Source of the DNA: an uncultured Bacilli bacterium
Lineage (GTDB): Bacteria > Bacillota_I > Bacilli_A > RF39 > UBA660
Direction of reading: 5' to 3'
DNA length: 40,288 nt
Assembly (NCBI GenBank): GCA_944359725.1
Contig: CALVSY010000012.1
Span: 1 to 40,288 of the forward strand
Positions 23,728 through 31,963 of this stretch are shown here, one piece after another. Position 1 is the first letter of the stretch; every line of letters begins with the position of its first letter. The position numbers and the translations under genes were made by a program. A model generated the notes under the pieces. That model was not told the DNA's origin. It did not search any database and was given only the letters and a program-made list of their open reading frames with translations.

Positions 23728-23773
23728 AACCAAATTTCTACAAAGTAAACTAACAAGATATATTTGGTTTACT
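23728..23773. promoter_or_regulatory. Candidate operator of the XRE regulator
   Basis: Two nested inverted repeats lie just upstream of the XRE gene: AAACCAAAT (23728-23736) with ATTTGGTTT (23762-23770), and AGTAAAC (23745-23751) with GTTTACT (23767-23773). They lie 38-83 bp before the start codon, where an autoregulatory operator would be expected. Binding is inferred. Confidence 0.4.
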
Positions 23774-23810
23774 AAAAACATGTTAAAATTAACTTAAGGA
23801 GGAAAAAATA

Positions 23811-24227
23811 ATGCAAGAAAATTTTAAAGACGTAATTACAAAACTAAGAAAAGAAAAAGGTCTAACCCAATTAGAACTTGCTAAAAAACTAAACATAACA
23901 GATAAAGCGGTATCCAAATGGGAACGCGGTATATCATATCCTGATATATCATCAATATCTCTTTTAGCTAAAGCACTTGATACTGATACATCTTACCTAA
24001 TAGACTTATGTGAAAAAGAAAGCAAAATAAATCCTTACTCAAAAAAAGAAGATGCAAATAAACTAATGATTTTAATCTTTAATGCCATAGCACTTGCAAT
24101 GGGCATCTCGGTAACAGTATTAATTATCCTAAACCAAATAAAAACTAAAAACGCTATATTACTGCTAGGCATTGGACTATTTTCACTAAGCATCTCTTTA
24201 CTAATTAAAAATAATAAAGACAATTAA
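23811..24227 (+). CDS. XRE-family regulator with two C-terminal membrane helices
   Basis: 138 residues. A helix-turn-helix of the HTH_3 family fills residues 8-64 (ITKLRKEKGLTQLELAKKL, ITDKAVSKWERGISYPDI). A short linker leads to two membrane helices (about 85-105 and 113-130) with a basic tail. Membrane-tethered XRE proteins of this kind often sense membrane state or control a neighbouring transporter. AAGGAGG precedes the ATG. It stands alone, with an inverted-repeat region upstream (23728-23773) and a terminator downstream. Its target could be itself or the downstream MBL/ABC genes, which is not shown. Confidence 0.8.
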   Translation: MQENFKDVITKLRKEKGLTQLELAKKLNITDKAVSKWERGISYPDISSISLLAKALDTDTSYLIDLCEKESKINPYSKKEDANKLMILIFNAIALAMGISVTVLIILNQIKTKNAILLLGIGLFSLSISLLIKNNKDN

Positions 24228-24257
24228 GACTATTCAAAAAAGAATAATCTTTTTTTA
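24226..24257 (+). terminator. Terminator of the XRE gene
   Basis: AGA-C-TATTC pairs with GAATA-A-TCT (24228-24235 with 24242-24249, one mismatch), followed by seven T. It overlaps the stop codon. Confidence 0.6.
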
Positions 24258-24307
24258 TACAATATAGTGATATAATATTTATAAAGATATTTAAAAGGAA
24301 GATAATT

Positions 24308-25186
24308 ATGGAACTAATTAAATTAGGAGAAAAAACATACTACATTAAAAACAACACAAACATAGGTATTTATAAAATAGATGATAAAAACGTTATTTTA
24401 ATAGATACTGGTAATGATAAAGATGCTGGAAAAAAAATATTAAAGATAATTAATGAACAAAACTGGTTTGTAAAAACGATTATTAATACTCACTCCCACG
24501 CAGATCACATCGGTGGTAATAACGTTATCGAAGCAAGATGTAATTGTGATATATATTCAGGTAAAATTGAAACATCCCTTATTAATAACACGATACTAGA
24601 GCCAATCGGACTTTACGGTGCAAGTCCCCTTTCTTCTTTAAAAAACAAGTTTTTATATGCAAAAGAATCTAATGCCAAAGTAATTGATAATAATATAGAT
24701 AACATAGAAATAATAGATTTAAAAGGTCATTCATACGACATGATAGGCGTTAAAACAGATGATGATGTTATCTTTTTAGGAGATGCATTGGCAAGTGAAA
24801 ATACAATTAATAAATACCATATTTTTTATTTATACGATGTTAAAGAATACTTAAATACTTTACAAAAATTAAAAACGTTAAAAGCTAAAAAATACGTTTT
24901 ATCTCATAGTGAAGTAACAGAAAACATAAGTGAACTAATAAAGGCAAACGAAAATAAAATAAATGAAATAATAAATAACATTTATAAAATATTAGAAAAT
25001 AAAAAAACATATGAAGACGTGCTAAAAGAAATATTTGATATATATAATTTAAATATGAACGTAAATCAGTATTACTTAGTTGGTGCAAGCATCAAAGCTT
25101 ACCTATCATGTCTTTATAATGATGATAAAATAACTTATGAGTTTATAAATAATAAAATGTATTATAAAATTAAAGGAGACAAATAA
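24308..25186 (+). CDS. MBL-fold metallo-hydrolase
   Basis: 292 residues. NTHSHADHIGGNN carries the HxHxDH zinc site; DDVIFLGDALAS supplies the bridging Asp and YVLSHSEVT the late His. A helical C-terminal part (about residues 205-290) could be a winged-helix-like extension seen in some MBL hydrolases. The substrate cannot be deduced. AAGGAAG lies before the ATG and TATAAT is found about 35 bp upstream. The next gene starts 1 bp after its stop, using a ribosome site inside this gene's end, so this heads a three-gene unit. Confidence 0.85.
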   Translation: MELIKLGEKTYYIKNNTNIGIYKIDDKNVILIDTGNDKDAGKKILKIINEQNWFVKTIINTHSHADHIGGNNVIEARCNCDIYSGKIETSLINNTILEPIGLYGASPLSSLKNKFLYAKESNAKVIDNNIDNIEIIDLKGHSYDMIGVKTDDDVIFLGDALASENTINKYHIFYLYDVKEYLNTLQKLKTLKAKKYVLSHSEVTENISELIKANENKINEIINNIYKILENKKTYEDVLKEIFDIYNLNMNVNQYYLVGASIKAYLSCLYNDDKITYEFINNKMYYKIKGDK

Positions 25187-25187
25187 A

Positions 25188-25394
25188 ATGATTAAAAACA
25201 TACTAGGAGTTGTTATAACTTACGTTATTTACCTATTAATAACCATTTTCATATTATATATAACCGGAATGTATGTATTTAACCAAACTCCTACCCCAAG
25301 AGTTTTAGCAAGAATGTTATTATTACCAATTCTTCTAACCATAATAACGATTATCATAACAAAGTTAACTAAAAATTTAAGGAGTGAAAAATGA
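25188..25394 (+). CDS. Small two-helix membrane protein, unknown
   Basis: 68 residues with two helices (about 5-30 and 43-62) joined by a short loop containing TPTPRVLAR; the tail is basic. AAAGGAG sits 8 nt before the ATG within the end of the MBL gene. The stop overlaps the next start as ATGA. The tight coupling on both sides supports it as a real gene. No family is recognised. Confidence 0.65.
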   Translation: MIKNILGVVITYVIYLLITIFILYITGMYVFNQTPTPRVLARMLLLPILLTIITIIITKLTKNLRSEK

Positions 25395-25639
25395 AAAAAA
25401 TAGAAGACATAATAAAAAATACCAATGAACAAAATCAAGATAAAGTAAATTGGACAAAGGCATGGAGCAAAAAGTATCCAGTATTAGCAAGTTATCAAAA
25501 CAAAGTAGATGTTAAAAAATATCAAGAAAAAATAATCATGCTACTTACCTCTTTAGAAAATGATTATGGATATAATAAATTAGATGCAATGTTAGTTTTA
25601 AAAGACATCTTGTATCAAGTATATAAAAATAATAAATAA
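25391..25639 (+). CDS. Small helical cytoplasmic protein, unknown
   Basis: 82 residues, charged and mostly helical, without a membrane segment. AAGGAG lies 8 nt upstream of an ATG that overlaps the preceding stop by 4 bp. KVNWTKAWSKKYPVLASYQ is distinctive, but I recognise no family. It may act with the small membrane protein encoded just before it. Confidence 0.6.
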   Translation: MKKIEDIIKNTNEQNQDKVNWTKAWSKKYPVLASYQNKVDVKKYQEKIIMLLTSLENDYGYNKLDAMLVLKDILYQVYKNNK

Positions 25640-25646
25640 ATTTTTT

Positions 25647-25700
25647 ATAACACAAGTGTTATATGATTTTATATGGTATAATAAAATCATATTTTTTATT
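25647..25700 (+). promoter_or_regulatory. Dyad and hairpin before the ABC operon
   Basis: A dyad (ATAACAC-AA-GTGTTAT, 25647-25662) is followed by a 12-bp hairpin (25661-25672 with 25681-25692) and a T-rich run. The hairpin loop contains TATAAT (25677-25682). It can be read as a terminator for the small genes upstream, or as promoter plus operator for the ABC genes whose ribosome site begins at about 25700. Confidence 0.45.
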
Positions 25701-25711
25701 AAGGAGTAAAT

Positions 25712-26407
25712 ATGAAATTAACAGTTAAAGATTTAAAGAAAAGTTTTGGACAAAAATCAGTTTTAAAAGGAATAAACTTCACGTTTGAGAAAGGAAAAAT
25801 ATATGGTCTTCTAGGTAAAAATGGCGCTGGTAAAACAACGTTTTTTAACTGCTTAAACGAAGATATAGAAAGTGATGACGGATGCTTTTTACTTGATGAT
25901 AAAGCTTTAATACCAGAAGATATCGGTTACGTTGTTTCAACACCTAACGTTCCTGAATTTCTAACCGGAAGAGAGTTTTTAAAATTCTTCATCGATATTA
26001 ATAAAGATAAAATTAAAAACTTAAAAACGATAGATGAATATTTTGACTTTATGAAAATTGATAAAGAAGACAGAGATAAACTCTTAAAAGACTACTCACA
26101 TGGTATGAAAAATAAAATGCAAATGCTAGTTAACTTTATTGCAAGTCCGAGTGTTTTATTACTTGATGAACCATTAACCTCTTTTGATGTTGTCGTATCA
26201 GAAGAAATAAAAGAAATGTTAAGAAAAATAAAAAAAGATCACATTATAATATTTTCAACACATATCTTAGAATTAGCATTAGACTTATGTGATGAAATAG
26301 TTATTTTAAATCATGGCACGTTAGAAGAAGTAGATAAAAAAGACTTGGATAACAAAAAGTTTAAAGAAAAAATAATAAGTGCCTTAACGGAGGATAACAA
26401 TGATTAA
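25712..26407 (+). CDS. ABC transporter ATP-binding protein
   Basis: 231 residues. Walker A GKNGAGKTTF, a weak signature (SHGMKNKMQM in place of LSGGQ), Walker B VLLLDEPLTSFD and the His switch STHILE are all present. The small size and the large permease overlapping by 8 bp indicate an ABC-2-type exporter pair. AAGGAG lies about 7 nt before the ATG. The XRE and MBL genes upstream are on the same strand but separated by the element at 25647-25700. The substrate is unknown; lipids, antibiotics or peptides are all possible. Confidence 0.88.
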   Translation: MKLTVKDLKKSFGQKSVLKGINFTFEKGKIYGLLGKNGAGKTTFFNCLNEDIESDDGCFLLDDKALIPEDIGYVVSTPNVPEFLTGREFLKFFIDINKDKIKNLKTIDEYFDFMKIDKEDRDKLLKDYSHGMKNKMQMLVNFIASPSVLLLDEPLTSFDVVVSEEIKEMLRKIKKDHIIIFSTHILELALDLCDEIVILNHGTLEEVDKKDLDNKKFKEKIISALTEDNND

Positions 26408-27977
26408 GTCTTTTATAACGGCCTTTAAACTTAAGAATACATACCGGGTAAACAGCATTATTTACTCGATAAAACAAATTCCAATAATTAAAAAAATATT
26501 ACCTGATTCTTTATACAAAAGTAAAGCATTAAAGATAATTGGTAACATAATTAGTATTATAATTGAAATATTATCATTCTTTGTTGGAAAATTTCTTTAT
26601 ATTTTATTTATGATTTTCTTCATGCTTGATATTTCAAATGCTAATAAAGGCGAAAGCTTTATTCATATATTTATCTTTTTAACCTTATGCGGAGCACTTT
26701 TAAACACGTTTATGTTTAATCCTACTAAAGATAAATACTACGCCATGATATTAATGAGAATGGATGCTAAAACGTATACCTTATCAAATTATTTATACAT
26801 GCTTTTAAAGGTTCTAGTTGGTCTTATGCCTTTTACGATTATATTTGGATTAATGGTTAACGTACCTTTATGGATATTAATTACGATGCCTGTTTTTACT
26901 ATAATGGTAAAAGCTATTACAAGTGCTTTATTTCTTTTTAGGTATAAAAAAACAAAAAAAGCAACTAACGAAAACTTACCTGATAAATTAATGTGGATTA
27001 TAGTTGGTATTTTGCTTGTAATTTCCTATGGCGTTCCATATATGGGATACTCACTTAACTATCTAACTTATTTATTTTTATTAATCATAAGTATTATATT
27101 TGGAATATTTAGCTTTAAATATATATTTAAGTTTAACGATTATAAAAAAGTTTATAAGCAAATACTAACGCCCAATAACGTTTATGCGATGGCAAACAAA
27201 AATGCAGAAAAAATCCTAAAAGAACAATCCCTAAAACAAATAGATACTAAGAACACTTATACTAGTAATAAAAGTGGTTTTGCTTTTTTCCATGAACTTT
27301 TTGTTAAAAGACACCAAAAAATCTTAACCAAAGCTTCTAAAAGAACTGCTTTTATATGTCTTATAATAATTATTTTCTTAATTATATTATCCATCATTAA
27401 TCCTAATTTCAAAATCATTTTAAACAAGAGTTTACTTACCCTATTGCCTTACATGGTATTTGTCATGTACATAATAAATAAAGGTCCAACTGTTACCCAG
27501 GCAATGTTTATGAACTGTGATCATAGTATGTTAACATATGGTTTTTATAAAACCCCAAAGGTTATTTTAGGACTTTTTAAAGAAAGACTTAAAACGCTAA
27601 TTAAAATAAACTTACTACCGGCTTTAGTTATCGCTCTTGGTCTACCGATTATTCTTTTTATAACCGGCGGAACGGACAATAATTTAAATTACTTGGTTTT
27701 ATTTATCTCAATTATTTCAATGAGCATTTTCTTTTCCGTACACTACCTAGTTATGTACTATCTTCTTCAACCATATAACGTAAACGTTGAAGTAAGAAGC
27801 GGAACATATAAAATAGTACAATGGTTAACCTATTTCGTATGCTACTTTATGTTACAAATAAAAATGCCTATTATTTCATTTGGTGTGGTTGCAATCATCT
27901 TTTGCGTTTTATACTCAGTCATTTCTCTTTATTTAGCATATCGTTATGCTCCTAAAACATTTAAGTTAAGAAATTAA
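26400..27977 (+). CDS. ABC exporter permease, multi-span
   Basis: 525 residues with about ten to twelve helices in two halves, separated by a cytoplasmic loop around residues 235-305 (KVYKQILTPNNVYAM ... KNTYTSNKSGFAFFHELF). No extracellular enzyme domain is evident. The gene overlaps the ATPase gene by 8 bp, so the two are coupled. Sequence features do not identify a substrate, and the family is not one I can name beyond ABC-2-like exporters. Confidence 0.75.
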   Translation: MIKSFITAFKLKNTYRVNSIIYSIKQIPIIKKILPDSLYKSKALKIIGNIISIIIEILSFFVGKFLYILFMIFFMLDISNANKGESFIHIFIFLTLCGALLNTFMFNPTKDKYYAMILMRMDAKTYTLSNYLYMLLKVLVGLMPFTIIFGLMVNVPLWILITMPVFTIMVKAITSALFLFRYKKTKKATNENLPDKLMWIIVGILLVISYGVPYMGYSLNYLTYLFLLIISIIFGIFSFKYIFKFNDYKKVYKQILTPNNVYAMANKNAEKILKEQSLKQIDTKNTYTSNKSGFAFFHELFVKRHQKILTKASKRTAFICLIIIIFLIILSIINPNFKIILNKSLLTLLPYMVFVMYIINKGPTVTQAMFMNCDHSMLTYGFYKTPKVILGLFKERLKTLIKINLLPALVIALGLPIILFITGGTDNNLNYLVLFISIISMSIFFSVHYLVMYYLLQPYNVNVEVRSGTYKIVQWLTYFVCYFMLQIKMPIISFGVVAIIFCVLYSVISLYLAYRYAPKTFKLRN

Positions 27978-28077
27978 AGGTAACTAATTTAAAGATATTA
28001 TATATGTAAATGAAGGAAACTTCATAAAATTGAAAATGAAAAAATAATATCGCAATTTAGTGTTGCCTATATAGGTG

Positions 28078-28106
28078 TCACCTAACGCTTGTTAGGTGAT
28101 TTTTTT
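28078..28106 (+). terminator. Strong terminator after the ABC operon
   Basis: TCACCTAAC (28078-28086), GCTT loop, GTTAGGTGA (28091-28099), then seven T. Upstream, a small hairpin ATGAAG-GAAA-CTTCAT (about 28011-28026) lies in the 100 bp after the permease stop. No other feature is visible in this gap apart from AT-rich sequence up to 28232. Confidence 0.85.
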
Positions 28107-28232
28107 CAGTTAAAACTACAAATATTAAAATATTTTATTGTTAAAAAATTTATCCATTTTAAATTACATATAATACTTAAAAATATTTTTAATTTTTTTA
28201 TAAAAGTATTATAATTACATTAGAGGTTAATT

Positions 28233-28589
28233 ATGAATTGCGATGAAATATTATATAAATTATCAAAATCAAAGTTTAGAAGCAGTTTTCATTTAAGACG
28301 TTACATGTTAAATTACATTAATGAAAAAGGCTTAGATAAAATAAAAGAGCATGCATATGATTTTATAAGAAAAAGGCTTGCACCTAGCGTAATACCAAAC
28401 GATGGAAAGCAAACGCCTATGAAAGGTCACCCAGTATTTATCGCACAACACGCAACTGCAACATGCTGCCGTGGATGCTTAGAAAAATGGCACCATATAC
28501 CTAAAGGAAGAATGCTTTCTGAAAAAGAAATAGATTATATAGTAAATTTAATTATGCTGTGGATAAATGAAGAAACAAATCACAGTTAA
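28233..28589 (+). CDS. DUF4186 family protein
   Basis: 118 residues. The conserved core PVFIAQHATATCCRGCLEKWHHIPKGR is characteristic of DUF4186, with His and three Cys residues suggestive of a metal site. The N-terminal SSFHLRRYMLNYI also fits. The family has no known function. The ribosome site is weak (GAGGTTAATT). The downstream WYL regulator begins 20 bp later on the same strand. Confidence 0.8.
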   Translation: MNCDEILYKLSKSKFRSSFHLRRYMLNYINEKGLDKIKEHAYDFIRKRLAPSVIPNDGKQTPMKGHPVFIAQHATATCCRGCLEKWHHIPKGRMLSEKEIDYIVNLIMLWINEETNHS

Positions 28590-28609
28590 GCTCTAAGGAA
28601 GTGATTTTT

Positions 28610-29212
28610 ATGTCAAAATTATCTAACATTCTTACAATGCTACTATTACTTCAATCAGGAAAAAAATACTCAGTAAAAGAACTTTCTGATATTTTAGAAG
28701 TATCACAAAGAATGGTAAGAATATATAAAGAAGATCTTGATAAATCTGGTATATACGTAGATACCATAATGGGACCATATGGAGGATACGTGTTAAACCA
28801 AAACATTAAACTTCCAATAAGAAAATTTAAATACGAAGATTCTAAATTATTAAATAGTTATATCAAAGATGAAAAGGATAAATTAAAAAAGCATAAATTA
28901 GAATTATTACAAGATAAAATAAAAGGAACTTACATAGGCTCTAAAAGCGAAGCAAATGAATTAAACTTAAAAGATGAGAACTTAAAAAAGTTTAATCTTC
29001 TAACACGAGCTATAAGAGAAAAAAGAAAAGTAAAAATAAAATACTATTCTTATGGCAAAGGAGAAAACGAAAGAATAATTGATCCAGCAGAAATGTTCTT
29101 GTTCCAAGATGGTTGGTACTGCGCTGCCTTTTGTGAATTAAAAAAAGATATTAGGCACTTTGAACTTAGAAGAATAATAAATTATAAATTATTAAATGAA
29201 AAATATGAGTAG
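28610..29212 (+). CDS. WYL-domain transcriptional regulator
   Basis: About 200 residues. An N-terminal winged helix (LQSGKKYSVKELSDILEVSQRMVRIYKEDL) is of the HTH_11/DeoR-like type. The C-terminal WYL part has IREKRKVKIKYYSYGKGENERIIDP and GWYCAAFCELKKDIRHFELRRI. WYL proteins bind nucleotide or sugar-type ligands and control nearby operons. The start at 28610 is chosen since AAGGAAGTGAT then lies at normal spacing. The SIS-like gene 52 bp downstream is the natural candidate target or metabolic partner. Confidence 0.85.
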   Translation: MSKLSNILTMLLLLQSGKKYSVKELSDILEVSQRMVRIYKEDLDKSGIYVDTIMGPYGGYVLNQNIKLPIRKFKYEDSKLLNSYIKDEKDKLKKHKLELLQDKIKGTYIGSKSEANELNLKDENLKKFNLLTRAIREKRKVKIKYYSYGKGENERIIDPAEMFLFQDGWYCAAFCELKKDIRHFELRRIINYKLLNEKYE

Positions 29213-29226
29213 ACCAAATATTTCCT

Positions 29227-29255
29227 CTTCAAGTGATATATTTTACTTGAAGGAG
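29227..29255 (+). promoter_or_regulatory. Hairpin covering the ribosome site of the SIS-like gene
   Basis: CTTCAAGT (29227-29234) pairs with ACTTGAAG (29245-29252) around a 10-nt loop. The Shine-Dalgarno AAGGAG (29250-29255) lies at the foot of the right arm, so folding would hinder initiation at 29265. Confidence 0.5.
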
Positions 29256-29264
29256 AAAATTTTT

Positions 29265-30203
29265 ATGGAAAAAAATATGAAAGAAAACTTTGATAAATTA
29301 GAAAAAAGGCTATTTAATGCATTATATAATACTGATTTAGAAAAAATAAGATATGAATTTAAAAAAATAGACTCACCTACTTTAGTATCTGGAGTTGGAG
29401 GTTCTAATACGGTTAGTAACTTTACCACTAACGTATTAAATAAAACTAATAAAATAATAACAAGAAATACGGAACCTCGAGACTTTAAATACATGAACTT
29501 AAATGGTTATAAAAACGTAATAGCATGTAGTTATTCAGGAGATAACTACGGAGTCAAACTAGCTTTTGATAACAATTTAAAACACTATTTATTATCAGGA
29601 AGCAAATCAAATAACACTAATGTAATACCACTTTATTATGAATTAAAAGATGACAAAGAAAAAAGCTTTATATCATTATCATCAACCATAATTCCATGTG
29701 CCATATTATTAGACTATTATCTAAGTGAACAAAATTACTCAAATCCAAAAGAAAAAATAATATTTGATTTTAATGAATATGATTATAATTTTAACACAAA
29801 CTGTGATTGCTATGAAATATTTAGTGGATGTGAAACAAGTTCTGCTTCTAATTTCTTAGAATCAACAATGATAGAATCCGGGATAACAGTTCCAATAGTA
29901 CATGATAAATATTCTTATTGTCATGGAAGGTCTACTCTATCAATCAACAAAAATAACATTGCTATATATTTCAATAATACTACCGAACTTGATAAACTAA
30001 TGCTAAACGAATTACCAAAATACTATAAAGATATTATAGTGCTTAACAAATCAACAAATGATAACATAATAAATGAATTTATACTTCTTAATAAATGTAT
30101 TTATCTTGTAAAATATATTGCCGATTTCAAAAACAAAGATTTATCCGGTATAGATTATAATCCTATTGTTAAAAAATTATATAAATATAAGGGAGATTTA
30201 TAA
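29265..30203 (+). CDS. SIS-domain-like (sugar isomerase-type) protein
   Basis: About 312 residues. LVSGVGGSNTVSNFTTNVL and NVIACSYSGDNYGVKLAF match the two phosphosugar-binding motifs of SIS domains (GGS..., S.SG). Later VHDKYSYCHGRSTL recalls the HGxxxL segment of glucosamine-6-phosphate-type isomerases. There is no glutaminase domain, so a ketose/aldose phosphate isomerase or a sugar-phosphate binding role is likely; the substrate is unknown. ATG 29265 is chosen because AAGGAG is 9 nt upstream. It follows a WYL regulator and ends in a bidirectional terminator. Confidence 0.65.
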   Translation: MEKNMKENFDKLEKRLFNALYNTDLEKIRYEFKKIDSPTLVSGVGGSNTVSNFTTNVLNKTNKIITRNTEPRDFKYMNLNGYKNVIACSYSGDNYGVKLAFDNNLKHYLLSGSKSNNTNVIPLYYELKDDKEKSFISLSSTIIPCAILLDYYLSEQNYSNPKEKIIFDFNEYDYNFNTNCDCYEIFSGCETSSASNFLESTMIESGITVPIVHDKYSYCHGRSTLSINKNNIAIYFNNTTELDKLMLNELPKYYKDIIVLNKSTNDNIINEFILLNKCIYLVKYIADFKNKDLSGIDYNPIVKKLYKYKGDL

Positions 30204-30227
30204 AACAGCTTAATTAAAAGTTGTTTT
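30202..30227. terminator. Bidirectional terminator
   Basis: AAAACAGCTT (30202-30211) pairs with AAGTTGTTTT (30218-30227), with one G-U pair, between the convergent genes ending at 30203 and 30210. Confidence 0.65.
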
Positions 30228-30572
30228 TATATTATCTATTTCCATTTGTAATGCTTTTACCATCTTCTCTAACATGGCAATAGTTTCTTCGTTATCATTG
30301 CTTCTACTAGTATTTACGTTATCTGCACTTTGTCCATTAACTCCAGCAAAAGTATCAGCGTTATTTCTTCCAGTTTCGGTTGAATCAACTGGTTCTAAGC
30401 CACGTTCTTGCATTACGGCACGATAAAAAGCATTGGTTGATAATACCTGAGCAACAAGCATAAGCCAGTTACCAACGGCGTTTTGCTCATTAGCAGTCAT
30501 GTCATCAATTAAGATGTAACCAACTACTACCGCTGATAATGAAAATAACTTTGGAGGAATATTAGGCAACAT
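30210..30572 (-). CDS. Small membrane-associated protein, unknown
   Basis: 120 residues. The first 65 contain two hydrophobic stretches (LFSLSAVVVGYILI and GNWLMLVAQVLSTNAFY) separated by the polar ANEQNAVG. A low-complexity Asn/Ser/Asp linker follows, then a C-terminal amphipathic helix (ETIAMLEKMVKALQMEIDNI) that could form a coiled coil. No family is recognised. The ribosome site is weak (GAAGTGAT). It lies 24 bp downstream of another unknown membrane gene, probably in one unit. Confidence 0.65.
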   Translation of the reverse strand: MLPNIPPKLFSLSAVVVGYILIDDMTANEQNAVGNWLMLVAQVLSTNAFYRAVMQERGLEPVDSTETGRNNADTFAGVNGQSADNVNTSRSNDNEETIAMLEKMVKALQMEIDNIKTTFN

Positions 30573-30596
30573 AAAATCACTTCTTACTTATATTTT

Positions 30597-30980
30597 TTAA
30601 TTAAATGCAACTTCAACATCAATGATTTCATCGCTATATGCTATATAAAGAAAAATAATGCCACTTATAAAAATAAGTAAAGAACCAAAAAAAGATAACT
30701 TCGTTAAATACCTCTTTTTATAAGTATCGTTTGCATTTAAACTTTTAACATCGTTAAAAGAATCTTTTAAAAAATAAAAGTAAACAATAACTAAAATAGT
30801 AAATATACCAATTGTTATGTTTCGATAAGTGTTTTTGCTTTTTACATCATTATAAATAAAATATTTTCTTTCTAATGTATTAGAATATAAACTAAAAAAT
30901 ATAATACCAATATAAATTATCCATATAAAATCTTCTATTTTTAACTGTCTTAATCTTTTTTCAAGTTCCTTATTACTCAT
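30597..30980 (-). CDS. Small three-helix membrane protein, unknown
   Basis: 127 residues with helices at about 17-32, 53-70 and 94-112, and a charged cytoplasmic start (MSNKELEKRLRQLKIED). No known motif is present. There is no Shine-Dalgarno before the ATG. Instead a TATAAT (30991-30986 on the minus strand) ends only 5 nt upstream, so the message would begin at or next to the start codon. That makes it a candidate leaderless gene. Confidence 0.6.
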   Translation of the reverse strand: MSNKELEKRLRQLKIEDFIWIIYIGIIFFSLYSNTLERKYFIYNDVKSKNTYRNITIGIFTILVIVYFYFLKDSFNDVKSLNANDTYKKRYLTKLSFFGSLLIFISGIIFLYIAYSDEIIDVEVAFN

Positions 30981-30993
30981 AATTAATTATATG

Positions 30994-31020
30994 AAAAAAA
31001 GCTAAGATAAATCTTAACTT
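30994..31020 (-). terminator. Terminator of the first SDR gene
   Basis: On the minus strand, AAGTTAAGAT pairs with ATCTTAGCTT around two bases (31011-31020 with 30999-31008), then seven T. It overlaps the gene end and lies directly before the -10 box of the next gene. Confidence 0.7.
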
Positions 31021-31922
31021 TCGGTTATGGCTCCACCATTTACGTGGATAACTTGACCTGATACGTACCTAGAATCATCACTTGCTAAGTAAAGATAAGC
31101 TGGTGCGATTTCAAATGGCTGGCCTGCTCTTTTGATTGGTACTTTAGATGTATAAGTTCCAAAGGTTTTTACCTCGTTAGCACTATAAGATGCTGGAATA
31201 AGAGGCGTCCAAACAGGACCTGGTGCAACAGCATTTACCCTTATTTTCTTATCTGCAAGTGATAAGGAAAGCGATCTTGTAAGTGATACGATAGCACCTT
31301 TAGTACTACTATAATCAATTAGTTTTTTCTCACCATTATAAGCCGTAATAGATGCTGTATTTATAATAGAATCGCCTTCTTTTAAGTGTGGAAGAACACT
31401 TTTTATCATGTAAAAATATGAAAATACGTTGGTCTTATAAGTTAGTTCTAACTGCTCATCTGATATATCTAAAATACTGTCTTTAATAAACTGAACAGCT
31501 ATGTTATTAACTAAAATATCTATCTTGCCATACTTACTAATTACTTCATTTACCACTTTTTTAGCGTTACTACTATTTGTTAAGTCACATTTTATTAAAC
31601 TTACCTTACCATTAAAGCTTTTAATATAATTATAAGTATCATTAGCATCTTTATCCTCGTTTAAATATACGATAATAACGCTTGCACCTTCCCTTGCAAA
31701 AAGAACGCTAACAGCTCTTCCTATACCACTATCGCCACCGGTTATAATAGCAACCTTTCCTTTTAATTTACCACTTGCTACGTAATTTGGATTATCAAAA
31801 ATAGGTTTTGGATCCATTATGTATTCTAATCCAGGCTGAACGTTTTGATGCTGATTAGGAAACGCTATATCAACACTTTTACAAACTTTTTCTTTTCCAA
31901 TAAAATTATATTCAGGATACAA
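31014..31922 (-). CDS. Short-chain dehydrogenase, YhdF/GSP39-like
   Basis: 302 residues. An N-terminal extension of about 50 residues (FPNQHQNVQPGLEYIMDPKP) is typical of the general stress SDR group including YhdF and YhxC. It is followed by the NADP motif ITGGDSGIGRAV, NNIAVQF (NNAG position), active-site Ser and YSSTK, and the C-terminal YVSGQVIHVNGG. This is a cytoplasmic NAD(P)-dependent oxidoreductase of unknown substrate. Relatives in Bacillus are sigma-B stress genes, but no sigma-B site is evident here. It lies 41 bp downstream of a second SDR gene. Confidence 0.88.
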   Translation of the reverse strand: MYPEYNFIGKEKVCKSVDIAFPNQHQNVQPGLEYIMDPKPIFDNPNYVASGKLKGKVAIITGGDSGIGRAVSVLFAREGASVIIVYLNEDKDANDTYNYIKSFNGKVSLIKCDLTNSSNAKKVVNEVISKYGKIDILVNNIAVQFIKDSILDISDEQLELTYKTNVFSYFYMIKSVLPHLKEGDSIINTASITAYNGEKKLIDYSSTKGAIVSLTRSLSLSLADKKIRVNAVAPGPVWTPLIPASYSANEVKTFGTYTSKVPIKRAGQPFEIAPAYLYLASDDSRYVSGQVIHVNGGAITES

Positions 31923-31963
31923 TATATCAACTCCTGTTATAATTTTATTAAAATAACTATTTA

